From: Lingula anatina
Lineage: Eukaryota > Brachiopoda > Lingulata > Lingulida > Lingulidae
Reading direction: 5' to 3'
NCBI RefSeq assembly: GCF_001039355.2
Contig: NW_019775536.1
Coordinates: 856,322-920,321 of the forward strand
Length of the DNA stretch: 64,000 nt
The notes below the pieces were generated by a model. It searched no databases, was not told the origin of the DNA, and saw only the letters and a program-made list of their open reading frames with translations. This document shows, one piece after another, positions 44,242 to 55,066 of this stretch. A program made the translations under genes and the position numbers. The first letter of the stretch is position 1, and every line of letters starts with the position of its first letter.

Positions 44242-44757
44242 CTGCAAAAGCATTAATAATATAAGTGTCATATGGTACAAACAATGGCGGAACAGTGGTT
44301 TCTCATATTGGCGAAATTTTAAACTTATCAATTAGTAAACTAACTGAAAGCGTGCCTGTAAAAGCTCTACAGATTTTTGTACATATTGAGAAGTTTCAAT
44401 TTTTCTCCATATGTGTAATAGCAGTATACACAGGTCAATTTCCATCAGAATAAGCAGTGGTATGTTAATGCTATTCATTTCAATAAATATATTCGGATCG
44501 TGTGTATGTTCAGTTTTTGGTTAACCTCTATCTGCACTGATGATTAATTTCTTTTGTTCTGTTGGACGTCACTGAATATTAAAAAGGACATAAGGACTAG
44601 GCGGTCAGATCATGCAGTATTCCGCCCACTTCCCCATATTTGCCAATTCAGTGATAAATATAACGGTTTTTAAAATATATTTTTCTTAAATAATTGCTGT
44701 TCTGTACATTAGTTAACTTAATTTATTCTCTTGACCCTTAAATAAAACAAATATATC

Positions 44758-44760
<3 letters not shown>

Positions 44761-44812
<52 letters not shown>
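44761..44812. repeat. (GT)n microsatellite in the fucosyltransferase intron (copy A)
   Basis: Long GT run followed by TTCAAGCGTGCGTGCGTGCG. The allelic run at 50814-50854 is shorter. Confidence 0.9.
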
Positions 44813-44814
<2 letters not shown>

Positions 44815-44870
44815 CAAGCGTGCGTGCGTGCGTGCGCGTGTGTGTGTGTTTCATCATAGACCCACCTCTC

Positions 44871-44871
44871 N
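44871..44871. other. Single-base assembly gap (N)
   Basis: One N after CCCACCTCTC. To its right, 44872-45028 (about 157 bp) has no counterpart near 38571; then copy B begins. Confidence 0.9.
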
Positions 44872-45743
44872 CCCCCTAAAATTGGCGCTATAGCGTCATC
44901 CTTTGGACACTGTACTTAATCCCCGTCTTTAATTGGCCTTTTGGGAAGTTTGTTTTGATTTTTTATAAAAACTTATAAGCCCAGAGCTTTGTTTCTATGA
45001 CTTTGGTCCTTTTACTATTAGTCCCCTTAATGTCGTTTCTCTGCTGCCCTCTTTTTGAGCGTCGTAGGCCGTAGCAATTAAGTGTAGCAATATAGTGTAG
45101 ATGGCATTGAAAAGATGGACTTGGTCGGTGGACTTACGGAGATCATTGTGATGGTTGAAGTTGTTGTTCACACCCCTCCCCAATCAGTGTTTTTATTTAT
45201 TTATTTATTTATTTTTTGTTTGTTTGTTTTGGAATCACAACAGTGAATATAATTAAAACTTAATGCTATTGACTTGTATTAAATTTGTGTCCCAACTGTT
45301 ACCAGGTAGAACACAAAAAACGTTCAGGGTCTGCGCCGACGACTTATCAATCTTCAGATAAGCCGCACGGAGGGTGTACGACAACTGCACTGACACTGAA
45401 AAGGCTCCCGCCTTGTGATCATTTTCTAAACGAAAGCCCAATTTCCCCCGGCCTGCTCTAAAGACCACTACGTCGGAAAAATGGCACGCCACCCGTACGT
45501 GTGTACTTAATGTAATACACTATGCACTAACGTATCTTTATACTTCTTTTTACAGTGCAGTAAAACAGAAACTACAATGGCTGTTTGGGATCTTCATTAT
45601 GCTCTCTTTCCCTTTTGAAAACCTTGCACTGACACAAATTAATACGTGATATTCAATATATATAAAAATTAAAAGCAATACATACGTCAACTCAACTTTG
45701 AAGGCCTTGCATACACAGTATACATCTAAATACAGGTTGCTTA

Positions 45744-45859
45744 CAGTGGTGAATTTAAAGGGGGTGGGGGCAAAAATTTTCGGGATCCGTGGAAGGGCCA
45801 CTAAACCCCAGGCCAACGGGGGGGAACTCCCCCTTCAAATAATCCTGGATCCGCCCCTG
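45744..45859. mobile_element. 116-bp hAT-like MITE (haplotype B)
   Basis: Allelic copy of 39289-39404 with the same TGCTTA flanks. Confidence 0.7.
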
Positions 45860-47235
45860 TGCTTAGTGGACGAACCAGCAGGTGTTGCAACCGTCACGGC
45901 AACTCTCCCTTAGCTTCATAATCCCCCCACCCCTAAACAGAAATGAACGCATACCTCAGTGAAATGACAGACGCAGAGCGTGTCCTTTCTTTTTCGGCTC
46001 CCAGTCAAATTTTCATGACAAAGTATGCCAAGGAAAGCAGTGCTATATTGTTTTCCCTCGCCCCCCCCCCCTTACACCCCACCCAACCCCTCCCTCCCTT
46101 AGCCACGTCCTGAGTACGCCAGTGTTCGGATCAAACGGTCGGTATTAAAATAAAACGCCTTTATTTAAGTAAAACTCTCTAACATAATTTGGTCTACATG
46201 TACAGTTATAAATTACATAGTTATTTTAAAAGACACCCCATAATATCGAAAAATCTAAAGTTAAATATAAAAGTAAGTTACATGTAAATAATACACCTAA
46301 TGGTTAAGTGATACACATTTTGTTTATTTTAAAGATACTTCATGAATCAATGTATATAAGCTATCAATAAGTTAGATCTAAATGCATATAACAAATTGAT
46401 TGTATATGCATTCAAGATATTGTTCATTGTTAACATCAATTCACGCAGCTAGCTGTGCTCTTCAATGCCGCCCTAGCCGAGTTTTCTACCGTTTAAGAGT
46501 TTTCTTTTCAAAGCTCCTCAGTCGTAGGCCAGCGGGCAACCGACGGTCGAGCGACGCCAAGTAAACACGGAATTTTCCACCCACAGCTAAGAAATGGTAC
46601 GGGAAAAAGACAGCATATGTATATAATGAAAGGAAAGAGTAATAGGCAAAAACAGAGTAAAAAGATTTGTAATTTACATCTTTCTAGTTAGAAGGATGAA
46701 TTAAAAAAATTAAAAACCTCCAATGAGATAAATTTGCTACATTTTACCTCGACTCTGCATCTGCATGTTTCAATTGTTTAAACAATTTTTTAGTCCACGT
46801 TCACCTGTACTTGGTGGTTTTAGGCAGTGATAAGAGACAAGGGACTTATTTTGATAAAATATTTGCGCGTCATAATCCTTTTACAATAGCCTGGAAAGAT
46901 GGACCTAAGAGCCGACATCAGCACGCAGTAGACGAAGAAACTCAGCATAGGAGAGAGTGGGAAATGACGTTAGCTCTTGCTGAATAGTACATAACTATAT
47001 CAATCTACTTGAAGCTACTCTTTGATAGCGTACCCTGCTCAGTCCTTAAGTTAATCCCAGCAGCTGAGCTGCAAAAACAATGGCATTGCGCGGGAGCTTT
47101 ATACTATTCTATCCACGCTTTACTATAGTAAAACAAACTAAAAAACAACATTTACGAAAGCGAAGTTATGACGAACATGAAAATCTCCCAAGAGTTGTTC
47201 ACAGTATTTTATTTTTTTTATCATTTTTTAAATAT

Positions 47236-47270
<35 letters not shown>

Positions 47271-47888
47271 TATGTTTATTTATTGCTTTCTATAGATTCA
47301 TATTATCCCACGTTCATGTCAAATACTCAGTCCGGTAAAAGTTCAAACAAAACCTAAACAAACTTTTCATCTCAACCAGAACCGAATTGTCAGCTGATGT
47401 GAAAACAAATTAGATGTTTTAATTACAGAGATCTAAAACATCAGTAGATTTTGGACAAATTGTCTAATATAATGACTACTAAATTCTGGAGATAGCATGA
47501 TCTCTTTCGTACTCGGTGTTTTACTGCTAAAGTGATCGTATGCGTGATGATTGACGTTGATGTATATATAACCCGTCAATCAAGCTGTTATCATTTGACA
47601 GCTCCTGTCAAAACTGAATGGATTTGATTGATACGCTGTCAATCAAAGGATGTAGGAAGCTTGAGTTTTGCCTGTTCGACGGCTATAGTTATCAACTGCG
47701 TGATGATTTTGATTGACGTTTGTTTATAAAAACTGTCAGTCAAAGTCGTGTGCACCTGGCAGCCCCCATCAAAATTGAAGAAAACGGTATGAATTTGATT
47801 GATGCCTGTCAATTACGAGACGTATCGTAACCGGGGTAGACGACGAATTATTTTCATTTATTGTGTTTGGCAAATTTAAAGGAAGACG

Positions 47889-48043
47889 CAGTGTTTGCCT
47901 CTTAGGAAAATAAGTTGCTGGATCGAAAGTCCAGCCATCTTGAAAAGTAGCTGGACTGAATGCCTGTCGGGTGGGAAAACTTTCAGCCAGTTCTGAAAGT
48001 AGTCAGCCTCGGGCAGACGGTCCAGCCTTGATTTCTAACACTG
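47889..48043. mobile_element. 155-bp hAT MITE, present only in haplotype B
   Basis: Starts CAGTGTTTGCC and ends TCTAACACTG, with a perfect 8-bp target duplication GGAAGACG. Haplotype A carries GGAAGACG once at the matching place (about 41565-41573). The terminal bases and the 8-bp duplication are characteristic of hAT elements. Confidence 0.9.
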
Positions 48044-49766
48044 GGAAGACGTCTCGATATATACACGGCCCGATACGTAGGTCTCGCCCAATACTTTTAC
48101 GTCCTCAGGAATTCTCGCACTCGTACCTAATTAGCCCACATACCGATATATTCAGACGACAAATCACTTCAAGTGGCGCTTGGATCCATCGTTCAAGTAT
48201 TAGTCGGGTGGGTTTAATTCACTGAAGTTGTTGGGTCAGTATATTCAATTTCGACAGATAGGAAAAGCAATCTAATAATAATAATCAATAATAATCAAAT
48301 TTATTCACAACAACAATTATAATAATATTTATTTCTTGCATTCTAATTTCATACATTTCAATGCACTTTACAATCCAAATATAGAAATTACAGCACTAAA
48401 ATAAGACTTTCTTTAAAGTTTAAGGACATTTATCATAAAAAAAATTTATAAGGTGAGTCTAAAGCTGACATAATTACTTTCAGATCTTATATGAAAAGGC
48501 TGTTTGTTCCACAATTTTGGTGCACTCACTTTTTGCCATTACCCTTACCTAACATGTGTTGTTTGCCTCAGTGAAGGTATTTCAATAGAACATTAAGTGT
48601 TATGAAGGAAAACGTGCTGTGACGGTCACTGCGGATATCACCCTACCGAAATAAAACCTTTAAGTGAATTTGAATAAAATAATGTGCTCATCAATAAATA
48701 AGCGTATTTTTACACGTGCACATGGAGATGATTGTCATAAAAGGTACTTGAAGCAGACAGGATGCATTAACGCTGGAACGATGGATATCCTTAAAAAACA
48801 TGTCCAACTATCGGTTTACACATCAACACATACAAATTGAGATTTTGTTATCTGCTAATGAGCTTTGAAAATGAGCCCTTTTCGCTACTAGGCCTGGAAG
48901 TTATAGCTACGCTACGATGCCGTTTCATAGGAGAGGTGGCCTTTGTGTTGAGTACCCTCTAGCAGGGTGGCAGATATTATAGCCACATTTTCCTCATTTC
49001 CAGAAATGTCGGAAATGTGCCTATAATAGGCCCTATCTGCCACCCTGTTAGAGAGAACAGCCTGGGCTGCCATCAACTACGCGGATGTAGATGCCCCTTC
49101 TCTCCGTATGTCTCTTGTCAAAAAAATAGGTCATCTTTTGACAAAAATATCCGTGGTTTAGACCTAACATTTCCCCTTTCTACCTAGTACTAGTTACTCA
49201 ACGAGGCATGTAGGCAAGCGCAACGATACGTGGCGACATTAGTAGGTCTCAGCGTGAATGTGACGATTTTCACTGAATAAGTGAATGTGTTTGGGGAGAG
49301 ATGGTTCGGTCGCAATCGTACGTTGTGTCGCGCTTGTCATTTACCAGTAAACTGATAATGGCAGACTGCAGACGGCTTATGGCCAACAGTTGAAATAATC
49401 AAACCGAAGAAACAAGCCGTTGACAGGGAAATAGGCCTACTATTACTTACATAGATTATCTTTTATTTGCACTATGCAAAAACGACACATCTTAAGAATG
49501 TATTTTGTTTTTAATTTTAGCACTTTTTGATAGTTTATGTACATCAACGCATTTTCCCTAGATGGAGCCACAAAGAATAAATGACATACCGATTATAGGT
49601 TTGATATTCTAATAAAGTTCCACGATGGGAATTCAACCTTTACCTACATGTAGAACAAAAACATTGGAGATATAGTCAAGAAAATTCTTGATGCTATAGA
49701 TAAGTGTTTACGCTCGGGGCTTCATGTAAAAACTACTTTGAAAAAAGTCAAAGGTGAACTTAGCGT

Positions 49767-50294
49767 TTAAAATTTAAGATCGGTGGGTACTTGACACCCC
49801 TTAAATCTTTTCTGTCCAGGCGGAAAGAACCAGTCGAAAAGACTCTTTTTCGTATACACTTGAGATTTTGTGGTCGTCTCGTGCATTTTCTTACAGAAAT
49901 CACACCATTTGACATAGGGTCCATCCATGGGCCTGGTTGTCATGTAGTGGTTCCTCCACTCCAGGTAAGGGACATACAGGGAGTCGTCATTATTCAGGCG
50001 GTGCAGGTACGCGGCCAGGGCTTTCGGGGACGGGTAATCTGCGGTGTTGATGTGCCAGTGGGGATCGATCCCAAGATTTGCATAATTAGCCCCGCCCCTA
50101 GTAACAAGAACAACGTCCATATTGACTGAACGGAAGAACTTTTCGGTGACGTAGTCTTCCGCAAGGCTGTTTTCAAAGGCCAGATAAAACTTGTGTGTTT
50201 CGTTGATGTATCTAAAACATCCAGTCGGACATTTCTTGCCACACTTTCCCAAAATTTCAACGTCAATGTATTTCTGCAGCTCTCTGACATATAC
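49767..50294 (-). CDS. FUT: Fucosyltransferase, exon 2 (copy contiguous with exon 1)
   Basis: Encodes the C-terminal GT10 half with FENSLAEDYVTEKF, WHINTADYPSPKALAAYL and EWRNHY; stop TAA at 49767-49769. The acceptor is TTTTGCAG. Confidence 0.9.
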   Translation of the reverse strand, partial: VYVRELQKYIDVEILGKCGKKCPTGCFRYINETHKFYLAFENSLAEDYVTEKFFRSVNMDVVLVTRGGANYANLGIDPHWHINTADYPSPKALAAYLHRLNNDDSLYVPYLEWRNHYMTTRPMDGPYVKWCDFCKKMHETTTKSQVYTKKSLFDWFFPPGQKRFKGCQVPTDLKF

Positions 50295-50811
50295 CTGCAA
50301 AAGCATTAATAATATAAGTGTCATATAGTACAAACAATGGCGGAACAGTGGTTTCTCATATTGGCGAAATTTTAAACTTATCAATTAGTAAACTAACTGA
50401 AAGCGTGCCTGTAAAAGCTCTACAGATTTTTGTAGATATTGAGAAGTTTCAAATTTTCTCAATATGTGTAATAGCAGTATACACAGGTCAATTTCCATCA
50501 GAATAAGCAGTGGTATGTTAATGCTATTCATTTCAACAAATATATTCGGATCGTGTATATGTTCAGTTTTTGGTTAACCTCTATCTGCACTGATGGTTAA
50601 TTTCTTTTGTTCTGTTGGACGTCACTGAATATTAAAAAGGACATAAGGACTAGGCGGTCAGATCATGCAGTATTCCGCCCACTTCCCCATATTTGCCAAT
50701 TCACAGTGATAAATATAACGGTTTTTAAAATATATTTTTCTTAAATAATTGCTGTTCTATACATAAGTTAACTTAATTTATTCTCTTGACCCTTAAATAA
50801 AACAAATATAT

Positions 50812-50855
<44 letters not shown>

Positions 50856-51820
50856 CAAGCGTGCGTGCGTGCGTGCGCGTGTGTGTGTGTGTTTCATCAT
50901 AGACCCACCTCTCTATGACTCGGAGTGTCACAGTGGCTCACCAACCACCCCACAGGTGGTCTTTTTTTCTTGTTTTTTGCCCGAGTTATAGATAAATAAT
51001 CTCTGTTCAATGGCACCTTTCTTTTTACGATCTCCCCATTCGGCGTGAAAATGTCAGAGTCTTTTCTGTGCGTGAAAGTCCAGTTAATATTGTTAAGTAA
51101 AAATTCTTTGTTCCTGTTGCCTTTGAGGCCCATTTGGCAAGGGGCCTCTAATGTATGAAATACCCAGACTTGGTGAGCGGGCTTTCGTAGAGGGAGGTCG
51201 CAGTCAGGCTCTGGGCCCTCGCACATGTGGCTGAAGTTGATGGTGGACACGGTAAAGACGACAGCGTCCGCGGTGCTGGCCTGTGTTCTATCTGTGACGA
51301 CCTTGCACTCAGAGACTGGGCAGTCTTTGAATATTGGTTCTCTGTCCTTGCTGTAGAGGTAATCATAATCGTTCCATAGCAGTATTGTCTTGGTCCGCCG
51401 TGCTGTTGACTGATCTTTTTCGAGATGTTGTTTGGCTGGTTTGGCGCCGTTTTCTTCATTGCGAAGTCCTACTGGAGGTGGAATAGTTAAAAGTTTCATC
51501 GAGTAATCATAATTAGCAACAGGCTCTGCAGGTTCCTCAGCTTTTTTGTGAAGTGATGGAGGCAATTTCTGCACTTGCTTCTTCGGAGCTGAGTGCACTG
51601 GTGGTTGTTCTTTACCAGGCGTTTTACTGTTAATCTCTTTCGCCTTTGTAAGTGTGGAGACTTTCTTTGTGGGCGGCGGCGCAGCGTCTTTCTTCAACCT
51701 CGACAACAGAGAGATCTCATCTTCTCCAAATTCTAGTTTGAGGAATATCAAGTTCCACCAAGCCAAAACAAAGAGCAGAAGACCAAAGCCAAATAATCGC
51801 TCGTGCCTTGTAAGTGCCAT
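49767..51820 (-). CDS. FUT: Alpha-1,3-fucosyltransferase (GT10), 2 exons, 479 aa
   Basis: Exons 50909-51820 (residues 1-304) and 49767-50294 (305-479), phase 0. It is a type II Golgi enzyme transferring Fuc from GDP-Fuc to GlcNAc on glycans. A short cytoplasmic end MALTRHER precedes a membrane anchor at about 9-27, then a Lys/Pro-rich stem to about 115. The catalytic domain shows TKTILLWNDYDYLY, HQVWVFHTLEAPCQ, NWTFTHRKDSDIF and VGWLVSHCDTPSHRE. The GT10 donor-binding block YLAFENSLAEDYVTEKF has FENS at 344-347 and TEK at 354-356. The start was chosen as the Met before the anchor; the frame is open for 94 codons further upstream, but that part is not family-like. The junction SHRE|VYVRELQKY matches the neighbouring intronless paralogue. 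Confidence 0.9.
50909..51820 (-). CDS. FUT: Fucosyltransferase, exon 1
   Basis: Encodes the anchor, stem and N-terminal half of the GT10 domain. The donor is GAG|GTGGGT; about 40 bp into the intron a (CA)n/(CG)-rich microsatellite begins. Confidence 0.9.
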
Positions 51821-52396
51821 GTTGGAAACTAACCTTGTGTGAGATAACAGATGCGCAGGAAAGCGGGACAAGAGCTGTGTAGAAGTCTCATCAAAAATTA
51901 ACCACTTGATATAAACGCGGAGTGAGATACCACCATGGAAATGCCTAGCATTTAAACCAAACCACCTCATCAGCTGGAACCTGAGTTTTAATATTAAATA
52001 GTTTTCTTTGTGATTGGTTTTGGCGGCCATATGAAAATTGTCAACACCTTTCATAGGATGGGAACTTTTAATGGTTATATCGCCAACATGACAATGAATC
52101 ATACATCATACTGTTTGGGAAAAACTAGGCTAAAATGCTGAGTGAGGATAGTGTGACTGGTAAAACTTACTCATAATTAATCAAACAGATTCAGAAAATT
52201 GAACGAGTTCTAATATTAATTTAGAAAGCTGAACCAAAGGAACCAAAGCACAATAATTATGTATTTAAACGAACAACACAACACTCTTTATCAAAATTCA
52301 AATTATTTATGTTTGAAGCTTTAAAACTGTAAAATAAAAAGTTCAAATACAAGGCTCATTATTGTAAGAAATTACAAAGAAATTCGGTCCAAACAA

Positions 52397-53376
52397 CACT
52401 GAGAATAAAATCGGAGTCCAAGTGACTCCAAACTTGGAGTCCAGCAGTGGTGCCTAAAATAACTCCCAATTGGAGTCAAGTTGACTCCGATGGAGTAACG
52501 CCATCCAGACCCCACAGGAGGGTCACAATTGACTCCATTCATAGATCCCTTCATCCCTTGATTTATCTCTACAAAAGAATCACCATGACCCCATATTAAG
52601 GAATTTTTGACTCCTTGGCACATTATGAAAAAACAACAACAACAACAACAACAACAGTGCCAAGCGGGGAGACAGGAGGTACCGTTTATTAAAGACTGGT
52701 ATGTCCCCGGACAGGTTAGAATCCACGTCGTCCCGCCCCGGTGACGGACACCCTAACCACAAGGCCATACGGACGCATGTGATGTTTAAACAGCAATAAC
52801 AAACAGTTTGTAAATCTGGTAATAAACAGCATGACATAAATACACCACAAATATACCAATGAGTGAGCATACCTCCCCAATGACATGCATTGGCGGGTCA
52901 AACCTACAACCTGGAAACAAAACCTACTGACCTGTATACCAACATATCACATAAAGGGTGTGGGCAACTGAAATCCCGGGCCAGTAATAAGTGCACGAGT
53001 TCTGCATGCAGAAACACACAGAAAACCAATAAAGTAATGTTTATACTGACAAAATATGATGAAAATTGTTTTCTCCACGCCGTCTGCTCACTGCCATCAT
53101 AAGTACTGAAACGAAGCTTACTGTCCAGCGAGCGAAAAGGGTCGGTGAAAGGGGTCAGCCAGACACTGGCCCCCGGTAATTTGACTCTGATTTTAGAGTC
53201 AGATTGACTCCATGAGAGGCAGGGGTGATTGACTCTGATAAGAGAGTCTAAAGACTCTTAAAGACTCTGGTAGTGGGGTAATTTGATCTTATATAGGAGT
53301 CAAATTAACTCCATGAGGGTCAAGGGGTGCTGGACTCTGACGAGAGAGTCAAATGACTCCAATTTTATTCTCAGTG
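52397..53376. mobile_element. 980-bp CACTA-like non-autonomous DNA transposon
   Basis: The termini are CACTGAGAATAAAATCGGAG and the reverse complement of CACTGAGAATAAAATTGGAG, with one mismatch in about 22 bp. Both ends are followed by many GACTC/GAGTC subterminal repeats in both orientations, a hallmark of the CACTA/EnSpm group. The flanks share only AA. No transposase is encoded, and a SINE is nested inside. It lies between the two fucosyltransferase genes. Confidence 0.75.
52632..52790 (-). mobile_element. tRNA-derived SINE with (TTG)n tail
   Basis: On the minus strand: CCTTGTGGTTAGGGTGTCCG (A-box-like), GTGGATTCTAACC (B-box-like), a short body and a (TTG)n tail at 52632-52656. The box spacing fits a pol III promoter. 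It is nested in the CACTA-like element. Confidence 0.6.
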
Positions 53377-53671
53377 AAGGGAAACTGGCGGAGAAACAAA
53401 GTTTGTTTACAGTAAATGAAAAATACAAAGATATCAATGATCTTGAGGGAAAACATGAGCAAGACCGATATCAGTGTTCGTTTTCAGGCATATATTAACA
53501 TCCAATAATGCCTCTACTCTTTATCTTGAATGCCGCCGATAAAACCACAACCTACATGTATTAATTTATTAGTGCATCAAAAAGCACATTTCATTCTTAT
53601 TTTCGTCTCTTTTTTAGACAAGTGTATTTATTTTCAAACATAAAACCAAATTTTGATTTATAATTACAAAT

Positions 53672-53677
53672 TTTATT
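53672..53677 (-). terminator. Candidate polyadenylation signal of the intronless fucosyltransferase
   Basis: AATAAA on the minus strand about 190 nt beyond the stop codon. Confidence 0.4.
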
Positions 53678-53863
53678 TATGACTTTCCCAATTAACAGGC
53701 AAAAATGAAGTCCCTGGAAAACGGTACATTATTGTCTACAAAACAGAAATAAAGTCCATATCATCAGATAGATACTAAAGTAATAATTCATTTGGCCACA
53801 CTTGGTGCCAAACGTTTGTTGCGGAGGCAGAAATCTGTTCCTGTATTGGAGGCAGCCGAGGCA

Positions 53864-55066
53864 TTAGGCCCCGGAAAAGTCTGAGGGTATTTTACAACCC
53901 CGGAACCTGTCAGCTCCTGGAGGGTAGTACCAGTCGATAATCTCTTGGCGGGAATACACTTGTGATCGCCTAGGACTCTCGTGCATCTTGGCGCACAAAT
54001 CACACCAGCTGACGTACGGCTTGTCCAACCCTCGGCTGCTGACGTAATGGTTCCGCCATTCTAGGTACGGAACATACTTGGAGTCGTCCTTGTCCAGGGC
54101 CAGCAGGTACTCGGCCAGTGCTTGGGGGGATGGGAAGTCTGCGGTATTAATGTGCCAGTTGGGGAGGATCCCCAACTCTGTATAGTTTACGCCACTACGA
54201 GATATTAATACCACGTCAAGATTGACTGTCCGGTAAAACTTTTCTGTGATATACCCTTCCGCTAGACTGTTCTCAAACGCTAGGTAAAATTTAAATGTGT
54301 TATTAACGTATTCTAAACACTTATATGGACACGGTTTGCCGCATTTGCCTATAATTTCTACGTCTACATATTTCTGTAGTTCCTTAACATACAGTTCTCT
54401 CTTGCTTGGCGTCTCGCAGTGGCTTACAAGCCAGCCGACAAGTTTCTTTTTCTTACGCGCCACCTCATAGAAGTCCCTTTGCAGGGGTACCTCCCGTTTC
54501 TCTATCACACCAAGAGGCGAGTACACGTCCGAGTCCTTCCTGTGGGTGAAAGTCCAGTTGAACGAGTTGGACAACATGTCTTTGTTCTTGTGCGCTTTAA
54601 AGAACACCTGACAGGGGGCCTCCAGGGTGTGGAAGATCCAGACCTGGTGCGGGGGCTTCTCTTGAGGGATTTCACAATCGGGAGACTCGCCTTGGCACTC
54701 CTTGGCGAAATTATTGGTGGCGATGTTAAACACAATGGCGTCCATGTCTTTAGCGCGTGTCCTGTCAGTGACAATCTGGCAGGCACTCACGGCACACCCC
54801 TGAAACACCGGCTCATATTTTTCTTGGTAAATGAAGGCATAGTCATTCCACAAGAGGATGGTTTTGGTTTTGGCATCTTTCTGATCCAAGTCTTCCGCGA
54901 CCACGTGCTGATTCCCGCCGTCCATGATAGCGCGTTGGGGTGACACGAGGCCGTCCGCGTCGATCTCCGTGGACAGGGGAAGGTCGGGCTTAGAGTCCAG
55001 ATAGTGCCACCAGCATAGGGTCAGTAACACCACCACCGCGAGCAGGATCTTGTCGTTCCTTCTCAT
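53864..55066 (-). CDS. FUT: Alpha-1,3-fucosyltransferase (GT10), intronless, 400 aa
   Basis: A single uninterrupted frame. MRRNDK precedes a membrane anchor at about 7-22 and a short stem of about 45 residues, much shorter than in its neighbour. GT10 features: TKTILLWNDYAFIY (67-80), HQVWIFHTLEAPCQ (140-153), FNWTFTHRKDSDVY (169-182), VGWLVSHCETPSKRE, LAFENSLAEGYITEKF (FENS 264-267, TEK 274-276), WHINTADFPSPQALAEYL and EWRNHYVSS. Expected role: alpha-1,3-fucosylation of GlcNAc in the Golgi. It is a close paralogue of the two-exon gene 2 kb away, in the same orientation. The paralogue's intron (at SHRE|VYVREL) is absent here (SKRELYVKEL is continuous), so intron loss or a retrocopy-type origin is possible. 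No frame damage was seen, so it is probably functional. Confidence 0.93.
   Translation of the reverse strand: MRRNDKILLAVVVLLTLCWWHYLDSKPDLPLSTEIDADGLVSPQRAIMDGGNQHVVAEDLDQKDAKTKTILLWNDYAFIYQEKYEPVFQGCAVSACQIVTDRTRAKDMDAIVFNIATNNFAKECQGESPDCEIPQEKPPHQVWIFHTLEAPCQVFFKAHKNKDMLSNSFNWTFTHRKDSDVYSPLGVIEKREVPLQRDFYEVARKKKKLVGWLVSHCETPSKRELYVKELQKYVDVEIIGKCGKPCPYKCLEYVNNTFKFYLAFENSLAEGYITEKFYRTVNLDVVLISRSGVNYTELGILPNWHINTADFPSPQALAEYLLALDKDDSKYVPYLEWRNHYVSSRGLDKPYVSWCDLCAKMHESPRRSQVYSRQEIIDWYYPPGADRFRGCKIPSDFSGA

Larger units (their letters stand above)
38571..44870. repeat. Haplotype copy A of the fucosyltransferase exon 2 region
   Basis: Collinear with 45029-50913, with small substitutions plus three clean transposon or indel differences. 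It ends in CCCACCTCTC at the N at 44871, exactly where the other copy continues into fucosyltransferase exon 1. Confidence 0.85.
45029..50913. repeat. Haplotype copy B of the fucosyltransferase exon 2 region
   Basis: Collinear with 38571-44870 and continuous with fucosyltransferase exon 1. It contains an extra 155-bp hAT MITE and lacks two MITEs found in copy A. Confidence 0.85.
51821..53863. other. Spacer between the two fucosyltransferase genes
   Basis: A 2.0-kb spacer: promoter region of the two-exon gene (51821-52396), the CACTA-like element with nested SINE, then AT-rich 3' flank of the intronless gene with AATAAA on the minus strand at 53672-53677. A frame at 51821-52102 upstream of the chosen start is open but has no recognisable domain. 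Confidence 0.65.

Noticed and set aside
43684-44256. 190-codon plus-strand frame
   Set aside because: Antisense shadow of fucosyltransferase exon 2.
43714-50384. Two tandem fucosyltransferase gene copies
   Set aside because: Only one exon 1 exists, the copies meet at a single N, and transposon presence/absence behaves as alleles.
54419-54943. 174-codon plus-strand frame
   Set aside because: Antisense shadow of the intronless fucosyltransferase, with no domain of its own.
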